Positions 55,604 to 63,833 of a DNA stretch of 64,000 nt are shown piece after piece (position 1 is the stretch's first letter; each line of letters starts with the position of its first letter). Source of the DNA: CBFHMJ01 sp965656875 (lineage in GTDB: Bacteria > Pseudomonadota > Gammaproteobacteria > Enterobacterales > Alteromonadaceae); the NCBI GenBank assembly GCA_965656875.1, contig CBFHMJ010000054.1:62001-126000 (forward strand), written 5' to 3'. Position numbers and translations under genes: made by a program. Under the pieces are notes generated by a model. The model was not told the DNA's origin. It saw nothing but the letters and a program-made list of their open reading frames with translations, and searched no databases.

Positions 55604-56662
55604 ATGTATGCACATAAACCTGAACAAAAAACGTCGGCCACCAGCGTGTTCTCGCCCGGTCAGGTTTCTTCTGAAAACCATCATAAGCCGCCTGTGCAAC
55701 GCCATATTCCTGATAATGGCGTTATTCAACGCGTGGGAGAACAAGCATTTATCGACAACCCACAGGGATTCATGACAGACAATCAGCTGTTGGTCAATTT
55801 TGCGGGCGGTATTATTGACACCTATGATTTGCCCGTTGAAGCCATTAATGCGATTACTGCCCGACAAGAGCAAGTACAGCAAGAAGTCAGAGCAAAGAAC
55901 CCGGGTGCCGGTGGAGGGATGACATCCAGCGAAACGATCAGCCGAAAAGCGAATGAATATCTGGTGTATTTATACGATGAGTCAATGAAACACACCAACA
56001 TTGAAATGTTTACTCTGGCATATCGTAAAATAAAAACCGGTATTTTCTCCTCTCGTGGCCAGTATGTGGTTACACCTATGTTGGAAGCGATTCCACCTAC
56101 CATTGATGACGACATTATGGTCGCCGCACCGGGTGGCGGTGAGCAAGTAAGCCTTAAAGCGGCACTTAAATCGGTAGTCAGAAAATCATTACAGCCATAC
56201 GACCGTGGAATCAAAGCCGCACTGATTCCTTATGAATCCAATCCCGCTGATGTAAATGAAAATACTAAAGTCGATATTCCGGCCGGGACAGATATGACCG
56301 GACCAAAAATCGCCTTTACTGCTGGGATGAACGGTTGTTCTATTGCCGTGAAGAAAACCTCTGAGACCCAGTTATCGGTCTGGCACTACCCAAGCCCCGG
56401 CACGAATGCTGAACAATGGGAGACGTTCAAACAGGACAACGAAATCGTTGATACCTATGACTGGGATGAATACAACAATGACGGCCAGGGAATAACGGAA
56501 CATGTTACCACCACGGTGTTGATCCGTGATGCCAATGGAGAATGGACGATTAAATCTCAGCAAAGTCGCGGCCGGGTCGGAGGCGGTGATGCGCTACTTC
56601 AGATCGGTAAAGTGTACGGCAGACGCTTGAATGTTGGCGAGGAAGAACAGTTTGATGTTTGA
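55604..56662 (+). CDS. Candidate eCIS effector with CNF/Pnf-like deamidase motif
   Basis: A 352-aa protein. The first 45 residues are polar and low-complexity with the short motif PPVQRH and VIQRV, a pattern shared with two other proteins of this region and typical of eCIS cargo N-termini. Residues about 238-262 (FTAGMNGC, with Cys245, then SVWHY with His261) resemble the Cys-His dyad of the CNF1/Pnf/BLF1 glutamine deamidases, where Cys lies in an LSGC-type motif and His 12-15 residues later; here the spacing is 16 and the motif reads MNGC. Pnf is a PVC effector with such a domain (established). The activity is an inference from this local motif, and other papain-like folds are possible. Confidence 0.6.
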   Translation: MYAHKPEQKTSATSVFSPGQVSSENHHKPPVQRHIPDNGVIQRVGEQAFIDNPQGFMTDNQLLVNFAGGIIDTYDLPVEAINAITARQEQVQQEVRAKNPGAGGGMTSSETISRKANEYLVYLYDESMKHTNIEMFTLAYRKIKTGIFSSRGQYVVTPMLEAIPPTIDDDIMVAAPGGGEQVSLKAALKSVVRKSLQPYDRGIKAALIPYESNPADVNENTKVDIPAGTDMTGPKIAFTAGMNGCSIAVKKTSETQLSVWHYPSPGTNAEQWETFKQDNEIVDTYDWDEYNNDGQGITEHVTTTVLIRDANGEWTIKSQQSRGRVGGGDALLQIGKVYGRRLNVGEEEQFDV

Positions 56663-58754
56663 TCATTGGTCTACAAATGCCTGGTTGGATTTCTACTGTC
56701 GAATGATCATCGTCTGGTTGCAGGAATGTGAAGCAGCAAGCTATTTGGATACAGAAAAACCTGTATATCTTGTTCAAATGGGTGTGGGCAGCGGGCAATT
56801 TGGCCTTGCATTACTACACAAACTGCTGAAACAGGACAATCATGAGCTGTTGAGGTCTTGCCGCCTGTGTTACGTGTTTGCTGATTCTTGCCTGACAAAA
56901 TTAAACAGGTTAATTCGCCATCCTCGGTATGTTGAATTGAAAAATCAGGGATTGGTTACTGCTATTCACGGGCTCGTAATCGAAAATAATCATTGGTCTG
57001 ATACTGATCTGGAAGGACAAATCCTGGACTTTGGTCAGAACCCGATGGCTTTTATATCAAATGACTTACTATCTCAGTTCGATACGATGCGGATTCGATG
57101 GGATGGAGAGAATTTACGTACGACCTCATTAGCCGAACAACATTCTACATGCACTTCGGGCCCATTTATCGGGGCTTTATCAACCAGTACTGCAGCAACC
57201 AGGACTTCATCAACGACTAAATCTTTTGCTAATACGATTCAATGGTTGAAAAAAGTTAGCACTGGGAATCAATCAACTGCAAGTGAATTTATCGAAGAAT
57301 TTCAGGCTGTGTCACTTGATACGCTGATAGACGAGTTGAGTGAAGAAATTCAGTCTCCCGTAAGAGAAATGATTCAAACGTTGATACAGGAAAATAACGC
57401 TAAGACGGTAACGTTACCGACTAGTTTATTAACGCTGCTAATGAATGTTGACGCAAAGATGCCTGTTGGAAGTTTGCAGTTGTTTGGTGAGGCTGGCGAT
57501 CAATACGCAGATTGCTCAGTGACGACTGTTTCATCTGGTATTGACTGGATTATGCAGCTAAATGCAGGTTATGTGTTCTCTACTTCAAGTAAATGTAGCG
57601 GTGTAACTGACCAGCTTAAAAACATCTGGATGCGTTTAAAAAAACCAGGATTAAACGCATTAAATAAGTCCTGTATCACCGGTATTCAGCAAGCTTTCAA
57701 ACAAAGTTTTGTAAACCAGTCCCCTCAAAACATGGACATTTTTATCCAAAGTATTGAAGGAAAATCCCAGTATCTATCCGATGTTCAAAAGGCTGCATTC
57801 CTTGCTAATCATAATTTTGAACCTCGTATTCTGGCCATTTTTTTGCCTCACATGATTGAAGAAGGTGTGTTACCTGAGCAGCGATTAGCCTGGCGTGGTC
57901 GACTCGACAATGTCTGGAATGATTACATTCCCCATAACCTGCAAGATACCTTTGTTTTTCAATTGGGATTGCTGGCAATGAAAATTGAACACTGGTCGCT
58001 GGCAAAAATTTGTTTTCAAACACTGATTGAATTAGATGGTCCTGGGCTCGCTTGCTGGCAGAACCTGGCGTTAGTTTCTCAGGCGTTAGGGAATCAGCGC
58101 CTGGCTGAAGAATACAGTGACCGGGCTTTGTTGTGTTCTCCTGATAATTCTCAGGCTTTACAACTGAATCAAGTCATTCGTGACTATCGGTTGAGATGTG
58201 AGCGACTGGCTTGGTTCGATTCAACATTGTGCCATAAGTGTGAGATGAAAGATGGCTCTCAGTTGATATTAGAACCGCTGGCACAGCATCATTTGACGGC
58301 ATACCTGGTCCAATATCGAAATCCGACTATTGCGAGTAGTTTACGAGGCCCTGCGATTACGCAACCAGAGCAACTCTATCAACGCTGGAAACATTGGGAG
58401 CGAGAAGGGGACGATAACCAACGCGCTCACTTTGCAATTGTTCACGAGCATTTGGGTTTTGTCGGGTGTGTGGTTTTTAACCTGGATTCGACTCAATTAG
58501 CACATTTGTCTTTTTGGATAGGTTGTGACTATCAGCAAAGAGGCTTCGGTCGAGCGGGTGTTACCCTGGCAGTTGAACACATCAAACAATTGGCTTCGAC
58601 GCTATCAGTGTCCCAAATTTTCACTTCAGTATGGAGTCATAATACCCCCTCAAAGCATATTTTGAATCGGATGGGTTTTGAGCATGTAGAAACGCAGTCT
58701 AACGATCAAAGCACCGATGAAATTAGCTATTTGTTGAATATTAACACTCCCTGA
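56655..58754 (+). CDS. Methyltransferase-like / TPR / GNAT acetyltransferase fusion
   Basis: A 699-aa protein; its ATG 56655 overlaps the stop of the effector gene and GAGGAAG stands nine bases before it. Residues about 30-165 are methyltransferase-like: VYLVQMGVGSGQFG (SAM loop), then a CYVFADS strand and FISNDLLSQFD, a pattern near MidA/NDUFAF7. Residues about 380-510 have TPR-like helices. The last 150 residues are a GNAT acetyltransferase (LEPLAQHHLTAYLVQYRNP, ISYL end, with QQRGFGRAGV as acetyl-CoA loop). I know no named family with this order. Translational coupling to the effector gene suggests it modifies or escorts the effector, or the particle. Confidence 0.6.
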   Translation: MFDHWSTNAWLDFYCRMIIVWLQECEAASYLDTEKPVYLVQMGVGSGQFGLALLHKLLKQDNHELLRSCRLCYVFADSCLTKLNRLIRHPRYVELKNQGLVTAIHGLVIENNHWSDTDLEGQILDFGQNPMAFISNDLLSQFDTMRIRWDGENLRTTSLAEQHSTCTSGPFIGALSTSTAATRTSSTTKSFANTIQWLKKVSTGNQSTASEFIEEFQAVSLDTLIDELSEEIQSPVREMIQTLIQENNAKTVTLPTSLLTLLMNVDAKMPVGSLQLFGEAGDQYADCSVTTVSSGIDWIMQLNAGYVFSTSSKCSGVTDQLKNIWMRLKKPGLNALNKSCITGIQQAFKQSFVNQSPQNMDIFIQSIEGKSQYLSDVQKAAFLANHNFEPRILAIFLPHMIEEGVLPEQRLAWRGRLDNVWNDYIPHNLQDTFVFQLGLLAMKIEHWSLAKICFQTLIELDGPGLACWQNLALVSQALGNQRLAEEYSDRALLCSPDNSQALQLNQVIRDYRLRCERLAWFDSTLCHKCEMKDGSQLILEPLAQHHLTAYLVQYRNPTIASSLRGPAITQPEQLYQRWKHWEREGDDNQRAHFAIVHEHLGFVGCVVFNLDSTQLAHLSFWIGCDYQQRGFGRAGVTLAVEHIKQLASTLSVSQIFTSVWSHNTPSKHILNRMGFEHVETQSNDQSTDEISYLLNINTP

Positions 58755-58823
58755 AAATACTCGTTTTTTTACGTCTGAATATTCTTAAAAATCCTTTTAT
58801 ATCAAATAATAAGGCTCTTTATT

Positions 58824-59171
58824 ATGCAGAAAGAAGAAGATGATTTGAAAGTGCATCATGTCACATCCGCCGCTTCCACGTTCTTTGGTAAGACGACCGG
58901 TGCTTCCCCTCAAATTGGAAAATACTATCAATCTTTATCACCGTCTTTTTTGAATCAACCTCTTAATCAGCATTCAGTAGATGAGCTGGTTACGGGTGAA
59001 AACAATGCGATTAAACAAAGTCAATTCAAAGACAGAACAACATCAGATTGGTTTGCCCGACTTGCAACACCATTCAGACGTGTGGTTGCTCATCAGGTTG
59101 CCATGATAAGTGTTGGTAAAGATCAATACCTGGATAAGTATGCAAACATGACATATCCCGATGATAAGTAG
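58824..59171 (+). CDS. Small protein of unknown function in the cargo region
   Basis: A 115-aa hydrophilic protein starting MQKEEDDLKVHH. No motif is recognised. ATAATAA (58806-58812) and TTATTAT (58819-58825) form a hairpin that includes the start codon and leaves AAGG near the loop. It might be a small cargo, an immunity or a chaperone protein. Support rests only on the start region, its length and its position in the operon. Confidence 0.45.
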   Translation: MQKEEDDLKVHHVTSAASTFFGKTTGASPQIGKYYQSLSPSFLNQPLNQHSVDELVTGENNAIKQSQFKDRTTSDWFARLATPFRRVVAHQVAMISVGKDQYLDKYANMTYPDDK

Positions 59172-59241
59172 CTTCTTCAATCATATTTATAATTATCCAA
59201 CTTGATAACAACGCTTTCCTGTCACAGGACATATCAACCCT

Positions 59242-59299
59242 TTTCTTTGTCCCAACCCTTTGGCCCGCGTTTTTCGCTCTGGAAGCCGGGTCTTTTTTT
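59242..59299 (+). terminator. Conserved leader motif and intrinsic terminator, copy 2
   Basis: Second copy of the 24-nt motif (59242-59265), 23 of 24 bases identical with 55488-55511. GGCCCG (59262-59267) pairs with CGGGTC (59287-59292), followed by seven T (59293-59299). The stem sequence differs from copy 1 while the upstream motif is kept, which argues for separate selection on the motif. Confidence 0.72.
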
Positions 59300-59315
59300 C
59301 TCAACAGGAGGCCTT

Positions 59316-59723
59316 ATGGCAAATACACTCTCAGGCAAACTGGCTGCATTGTCTGCCATTGATGGCGTTAATGACGCTGCAATTCATTCAACAACTCAGT
59401 CTGCAAAAGCACTACTTCGTTATGTCGGTATCATTGATCAGGTTCAACATGTTGAAGCCATTGATGTACCAGTCCTGACAGGCTATACCGGCGTCGCAGA
59501 AGGTGAACGTGTGTTGCTGATTGCACAGTCAGATCCATCATCGAATGGTGTTTATCAACGCGATTCGGGTGACCTGAAAAAAATTGCACACACGCTGGAA
59601 AATGGAAATCTGGTTATTGACCGTGCTAGCAGCAATCCTCAATCCACCATGTTCTATGTGTATGACGAAGCATCTGATGCATGGAACCAAATGCCATTAA
59701 CAGATGGTGCAATGGCGCTGTAA
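59316..59723 (+). CDS. Small fibre-repeat protein
   Basis: A 135-aa protein with AGGAGG seven bases before ATG 59316. It consists essentially of one phage-fibre-type repeat (GERVLLIAQSDPSSNGVYQRD), similar to the two repeats in the 709-aa fibre (51284-53413) and to the next gene. A longer reading from 59202 would cross the terminator and is rejected. It may be an accessory or decoy fibre subunit. Confidence 0.7.
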   Translation: MANTLSGKLAALSAIDGVNDAAIHSTTQSAKALLRYVGIIDQVQHVEAIDVPVLTGYTGVAEGERVLLIAQSDPSSNGVYQRDSGDLKKIAHTLENGNLVIDRASSNPQSTMFYVYDEASDAWNQMPLTDGAMAL

Positions 59724-59808
59724 AAGCATGAGTTGATTCCAATCTAATGGATCAACCGGGATGCTTCTGCACTCATATCATTTGACACATCATTAATCCT
59801 GACAAAGT

Positions 59809-59850
59809 TGGCACGCTTGCTTTTTCTTTGAAGCGGTGTGCCACTTTTTT
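59809..59850 (+). terminator. Intrinsic terminator between small fibre genes
   Basis: TGGCACGC (59809-59816) pairs with GTGTGCCA (59836-59843; one G-T pair), followed by TTTTTT (59845-59850). It is the third terminator of the cargo region. Confidence 0.72.
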
Positions 59851-59883
59851 CATTTCTGAAACGTAATTTCGCTGAGAACGCTT

Positions 59884-60297
59884 ATGTCACTGACTTATCT
59901 GGATGTCACTTCGTTATTACGGCGTAGCCAACAGCGCCAGATCGAAGTTGAACGTTTTCTGGGATTTATTGGTTATATTGACTTTGTGTTTGCTGAATCT
60001 GTTGATTTAAGCAAACCGACTGACACAGCACTTCGCCTCAAACATGTTTTGCTTTTACAGCAAGCTAACCCCACACAAAACGGGTTATATCTGGTCGATG
60101 AAACGGCACACTGGCAATCCATGATTCAGTCACCCGAAATTGGCAATGTGGTTGTTTTGAATCAAGCATGGTGGCCCGAAGTGAGTCAGATCTATCAATT
60201 ACGCGCTATAACCCATGAGTCTCAAGACTGGCAGTTGCTAACCTTTGATAACTTACTCTCGGCGAGTAATTTCCACCCCATCACAAAGGGAGTTTAA
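59884..60297 (+). CDS. Small fibre-repeat protein
   Basis: A 137-aa protein whose central part (KHVLLLQQANPTQNGLYLVDE) is the same fibre repeat as in 59316-59723 and 51284-53413. It starts MSLTYLDVTSLLRRSQQRQ, predicted helical. The next gene follows after three bases. It is plausibly one subunit of a composite fibre formed by 59884, 60301 and perhaps 59316. Confidence 0.7.
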   Translation: MSLTYLDVTSLLRRSQQRQIEVERFLGFIGYIDFVFAESVDLSKPTDTALRLKHVLLLQQANPTQNGLYLVDETAHWQSMIQSPEIGNVVVLNQAWWPEVSQIYQLRAITHESQDWQLLTFDNLLSASNFHPITKGV

Positions 60298-60300
60298 GTC

Positions 60301-60732
60301 ATGGCGCTTACTTTAAGAGAACGACTAAAAGCGTATTTTTCACCTGGGGCTAAGCCAACGGCCGAGCAGTTTGCCGAGCTTATTGACACCTGTTTGATTC
60401 AGGGCGAAGACGGCATTGACCGTTCACAACAAAATGCCCTGGCAATTGCACCGGACGTATCGGTTAAAGGTGAGTTAAAAGTTGATGGTCCTTTGCTGGT
60501 GGCTGAACACGCTGAAACACCTGCGTCACTCGTGTCGCAAAGTGGTTTGTCGGAACACCTGACAACGACAGTTCAGCCGCTGTCAGTGTTGCCGGAAGGA
60601 ACTATTTTATTATGGTCCGGCGAGCAATTACCGCCTGGTTTTCAACAGGCCGATGGCAGCAATAATACCCCCGCCATTTCAGCACCAGAGACAATAAACG
60701 ATTACCCGGTGCGCTGGATCATCAAACGCTAA
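60301..60732 (+). CDS. Fibre tip protein with tail-collar-like domain
   Basis: A 143-aa protein. Residues 1-32 (RERLKAYFSPGAKPTAEQFAELID) match the N-terminal module of the 709-aa fibre. The C-terminal half (LPEGTILLWSGEQLPPGFQQ...DGSNNTP, ending RWIIKR) has the pattern of phage tail-collar/fibre-tip domains. GGGAG precedes the ATG. With its upstream neighbour it looks like a fibre that in other phages is a single chain. Confidence 0.72.
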   Translation: MALTLRERLKAYFSPGAKPTAEQFAELIDTCLIQGEDGIDRSQQNALAIAPDVSVKGELKVDGPLLVAEHAETPASLVSQSGLSEHLTTTVQPLSVLPEGTILLWSGEQLPPGFQQADGSNNTPAISAPETINDYPVRWIIKR

Positions 60733-60789
60733 TTCAATCACATTATCTATTCAATGATCACTCAGGCATGGCCTGACAGGAGTATTGCA

Positions 60790-61155
60790 ATGTTTAACTA
60801 CGACGAAGACATCATTCAAACCTCTCAGACCCATGAATCTGATACGGTACAACGAAACGCAGAGTTCGATCAGTTAAAAACATCAATGGGAAAACAACAT
60901 GGTGTGGACACGTCGGCACTTCAATCCAAACATAACTCATCGTTTCCCGGCCAGGTGGGTGCGGCAGCAACACTTCAGGGCAGCAGAGCCGAGTTCGGCC
61001 CCGGACAAAGCACAAAATTCAATATGAAGCACGAAATTGGTCACTACATCATCAACGCGAAACGCGGTACGCCGCCTAAAGCTGATACAACCGTGAATGG
61101 TTTTGCAGTCAATACCACGGATGAAGTTGAAGCGGATAAGATGGCGGCGAGTTAA
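60790..61155 (+). CDS. DUF4157 (eCIS core) domain protein, stand-alone
   Basis: A 121-aa protein with AGGAG seven bases before ATG 60790. It shows the DUF4157 pattern: GSRAEFGPGQSTKF, His81-Glu82-Ile-Gly-His85 and, after a linker, Glu114-x-Asp116 in EVEADKMA. This zinc-peptidase-like domain is closely associated with eCIS cargo (established). In most homologues a long C-terminal toxin follows; here the protein stops five residues later. A short N-terminal motif DTVQRN is shared with other cargo proteins here. It may be a cargo-processing peptidase, an adaptor, or a truncated effector. Confidence 0.8.
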   Translation: MFNYDEDIIQTSQTHESDTVQRNAEFDQLKTSMGKQHGVDTSALQSKHNSSFPGQVGAAATLQGSRAEFGPGQSTKFNMKHEIGHYIINAKRGTPPKADTTVNGFAVNTTDEVEADKMAAS

Positions 61156-61185
61156 CTATCTACTTTTCCAACGGAGCAAATAGCT

Positions 61186-61710
61186 ATGTTTGACAGCACA
61201 AATAAACAAACGCCAGCAACAAAAACATCCAGAGCGATGACAATACAGCGGGTGGATAGTTTGTTGAAACCGGAAGTAAGAAAACTGGATTGGGATGATT
61301 TCATCTGGGGGAAACACGCTGATCACTATTCAACATCTTCTAAGGACAATGCCTACATTACTAAAGGCGAAAAAGTTATGGAACGGACCGATAAGAATAC
61401 CCACACGACATTTGATGCCTGGTCAAACGTTAATAACATCGTTACATCACTTCAGAAGATGAATATTAATAAGCCTCATGTTTGGATGGATAAGCACCCT
61501 GGGAAGGATACTGACTTTACAATCCCCGTCAGCATGAACTATGTCGAGCACTCTCGTCTTCCGAATGGCGATCTACATCAGGAAACTGGCACGGGAAGTC
61601 CTGTGATACGAGTTCAGCCTGATCCTAAAGGTGTTGGTGAAATTACAGGCAACAGAGAATACAAAGGCTCTGTATTCTACAGCCCTTTCCATTTGCAAGA
61701 TGTTGAATAA
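61186..61710 (+). CDS. Candidate small cargo protein of unknown function
   Basis: A 174-aa protein 30 bp after the DUF4157 gene. Its N-terminus (QTPATKTSRAMTIQRVD) resembles the cargo N-termini of 55604-56662 and 60790-61155, in polar composition and the (V/I)QR motif. The remainder (WDDFIWGKHADHYSTS, later RLPNGDLHQETGTGSPVIRV) is not recognised. Toxin function is inferred only from position and N-terminus. Confidence 0.5.
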   Translation: MFDSTNKQTPATKTSRAMTIQRVDSLLKPEVRKLDWDDFIWGKHADHYSTSSKDNAYITKGEKVMERTDKNTHTTFDAWSNVNNIVTSLQKMNINKPHVWMDKHPGKDTDFTIPVSMNYVEHSRLPNGDLHQETGTGSPVIRVQPDPKGVGEITGNREYKGSVFYSPFHLQDVE

Positions 61711-61859
61711 TTACATTGCTATCTACCTGCATTAACTGCATAAAATTCAATCAATTATATTGATTACCCAAAATCAAAGACAAAACTTTCACACTCTATG
61801 CACCATTGCGTCTAACCAGTACAACACGATTTTCTTTCAACACATCAGCCTGTGACTGA

Positions 61860-61981
61860 TGTGGCGGAGCCGTGGGGAAAAGCGCTCCACACCTTTTGAG
61901 AAGCAGGCACGGCCCGCCAGCTTTTCCCCAATTCACGCATCTGGCGGGTAAGCATTCCTGAATGACGTGCCTGCTTCTCAA
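61860..61981 (+). repeat. Nested inverted-repeat element upstream of the sheath gene
   Basis: Three perfect inverted repeats overlap. The outer arms at 61896-61911 and 61966-61981 (TTGAGAAGCAGGCACG and its complement, 16 bp) enclose CCCGCCAG/CTGGCGGG (61913-61920 with 61941-61948). TGGGGAAAAGC at 61873-61883 can pair with GCTTTTCCCCA at 61920-61930, which would compete with the inner stem. It ends about 120 bp before the first sheath gene. It may be a structured RNA leader or a small mobile (MITE-like) element. Confidence 0.72.
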
Positions 61982-62103
61982 TTCACTATTCTTTGAGCAA
62001 CTTCGGCATGTTGACGTCGTCGGGTCGATATATCTGCGATTTATCAACGGGATACAGCATGCTTCTGTAATAAGAATGTTTTCACTTAACTGAAGGAAAT
62101 ACT

Positions 62104-63768
62104 ATGCCTCAATACACAACACCCGACGTCTACGTTCGGGAAAAATCCCTGTTGCCACCCTCGGTGGCTGAAGTGGCGACTGCGATTCCTGCGTTTATCG
62201 GTTACACGGTAAATGTAACGGATGACAAGCAGCAGTCCATGATCCAAAAACCTTACCGTATTACCAGCATGGTGGAGTATGAAACGCTGTTCGGTGGTGC
62301 TTATCTTGAAAGCTTCGAACTGGCGCCTAAAGCAGACGGCTCTGGCTACAAAGTAAAAGACGCTTCGCCTGCGATGTACTTCTTACATCAGGCTGTGTCT
62401 CACTTCTTCGCAAATGGTGGTGGTGCGTGTTACATCATCAGTGTTGGCCAGGCAGGTGATTCAAGCGGCCCGGATAAAGAAAAATATTATGACGCTATCG
62501 ACTTACTGAACGAAGTTGATGAAGTCACAATGATTTCTACGCCGGAAACGATTGGTATGGGTAATGCGGTTGATCATTACGGTGTGGCGAATGCGGCGTT
62601 AGGCCATTCTCAAAAACGTATGGATCGTATCGCATTAGTTGACGTATTGACGTCAGACGACATCGATGAAGATGCGGCAACAGCAAGACAGCGTGTATCG
62701 CAGGGTCTTCAGTATGGTGCAGCTTATTATCCATACGTAAGAACAACAATGGCGCGTGCTTATGACGAAGCCAGTGTCACGATTGAAGCAACGATCAATG
62801 CATCAGCAAAAGAGCTGGCAGCAGGTTACAAATATGTGACTTATACAGCTGACCCGGCAGCGGCTGGCGCGATCAGCGACTTAGGTTGGCAAGATGTTAG
62901 CGCGGCAGACCACACTTACATGTCTGGTGCTATGCGTGCGAACAAGAAGAAAACCTTCGTTACTAACGACGACGCGACTTACTACGATATGGCTGGTTTC
63001 GCGGTTGAGTTGAAAGACGGCGCATTATCACCAACAGGTGAGTCAATGGAGACGACTGTCTTCACGGGCAACATGACAGCATTAACGTTGCAAAACCCTT
63101 CAATGGATGCAGCGGGCGATGCGAATTATGTGCTTTCTTCAGCTGCGGTTTATAACCAGGCGAAAGCAACATTGAACCAAAATTACCTGGTACTGCCGCC
63201 ATCACCGGCAATCGCAGGCATCATGGCAAAAACAGACGCTAATCGTGGCGTGTGGAAAGCGCCGGCAAACGTTGCAATGGCACAGGTGTTAGAGCCAATG
63301 CTGAAAATTGACAACGACGAGCAGGGCGGCCTGAATGTTGATCCAACATCAGGTAAGTCAATCAATGCGATTCGTTCATTTGTTGGCAAAGGCACACTGG
63401 TTTGGGGTGCAAGAACGCTGGCAGGGAATGACAACGAATGGCGTTACATCTCAGTACGTCGCCTGTTCAACATGGTGGAAGAGTCAGTTCAGAAAGCAAC
63501 TGCATTCGCTGTGTTTGAGCCAAATACGCCGTTCACCTGGCTGAAAATTAAGACCATGATTGAAAGCTACCTTGAGAACTTATGGCGTCAGGGTGCATTC
63601 TTCGGTGAAACACCGGATCAGGCATTCTTCGTGAATGTTGGCCTGGGCCAGACAATGACAGAAGACGACATCAACAACGGTTATCTTCGTGTTGAAATTG
63701 GTCTTGCAGCCGTGCGTCCAGCTGAATTCATCGTTCTGACCTTCTCACACAAAAGCTTAGAAGGCTAA
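62104..63768 (+). CDS. eCIS sheath protein
   Basis: A 554-aa phage-tail-sheath homologue. The N-terminus (TTPDVYVREKSLLPPSVAEV then ATAIPAFIGYT) and C-terminus (YLRVEIGLAAVRPAEFIVLT) are the conserved sheath strands that link neighbouring subunits; the middle 200-330 is a variable surface domain. It would form the contractile sheath that drives the inner tube into the target. The start is ATG 62104 with AAGGAA upstream. A tandem paralogue follows. Confidence 0.93.
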   Translation: MPQYTTPDVYVREKSLLPPSVAEVATAIPAFIGYTVNVTDDKQQSMIQKPYRITSMVEYETLFGGAYLESFELAPKADGSGYKVKDASPAMYFLHQAVSHFFANGGGACYIISVGQAGDSSGPDKEKYYDAIDLLNEVDEVTMISTPETIGMGNAVDHYGVANAALGHSQKRMDRIALVDVLTSDDIDEDAATARQRVSQGLQYGAAYYPYVRTTMARAYDEASVTIEATINASAKELAAGYKYVTYTADPAAAGAISDLGWQDVSAADHTYMSGAMRANKKKTFVTNDDATYYDMAGFAVELKDGALSPTGESMETTVFTGNMTALTLQNPSMDAAGDANYVLSSAAVYNQAKATLNQNYLVLPPSPAIAGIMAKTDANRGVWKAPANVAMAQVLEPMLKIDNDEQGGLNVDPTSGKSINAIRSFVGKGTLVWGARTLAGNDNEWRYISVRRLFNMVEESVQKATAFAVFEPNTPFTWLKIKTMIESYLENLWRQGAFFGETPDQAFFVNVGLGQTMTEDDINNGYLRVEIGLAAVRPAEFIVLTFSHKSLEG

Positions 63769-63774
63769 TCACCT

Positions 63775-63798
63775 TATACCTGACGTTCTACAGGTATA
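63775..63798 (+). terminator. Weak hairpin between the two sheath genes
   Basis: TATACCTG (63775-63782) pairs perfectly with CAGGTATA (63791-63798), followed by a T-rich tract (63799-63817). It may attenuate transcription so the first sheath gene is expressed more than the second. Confidence 0.5.
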
Positions 63799-63833
63799 TC
63801 TCCTTTCTTATTTTTTGATATGTAGGAATTCTA

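Noticed and set aside
59202..59315. Upstream extension of the small fibre gene by 38 codons
   Set aside because: It would run through the conserved leader motif and terminator; the AGGAGG site favours ATG 59316.
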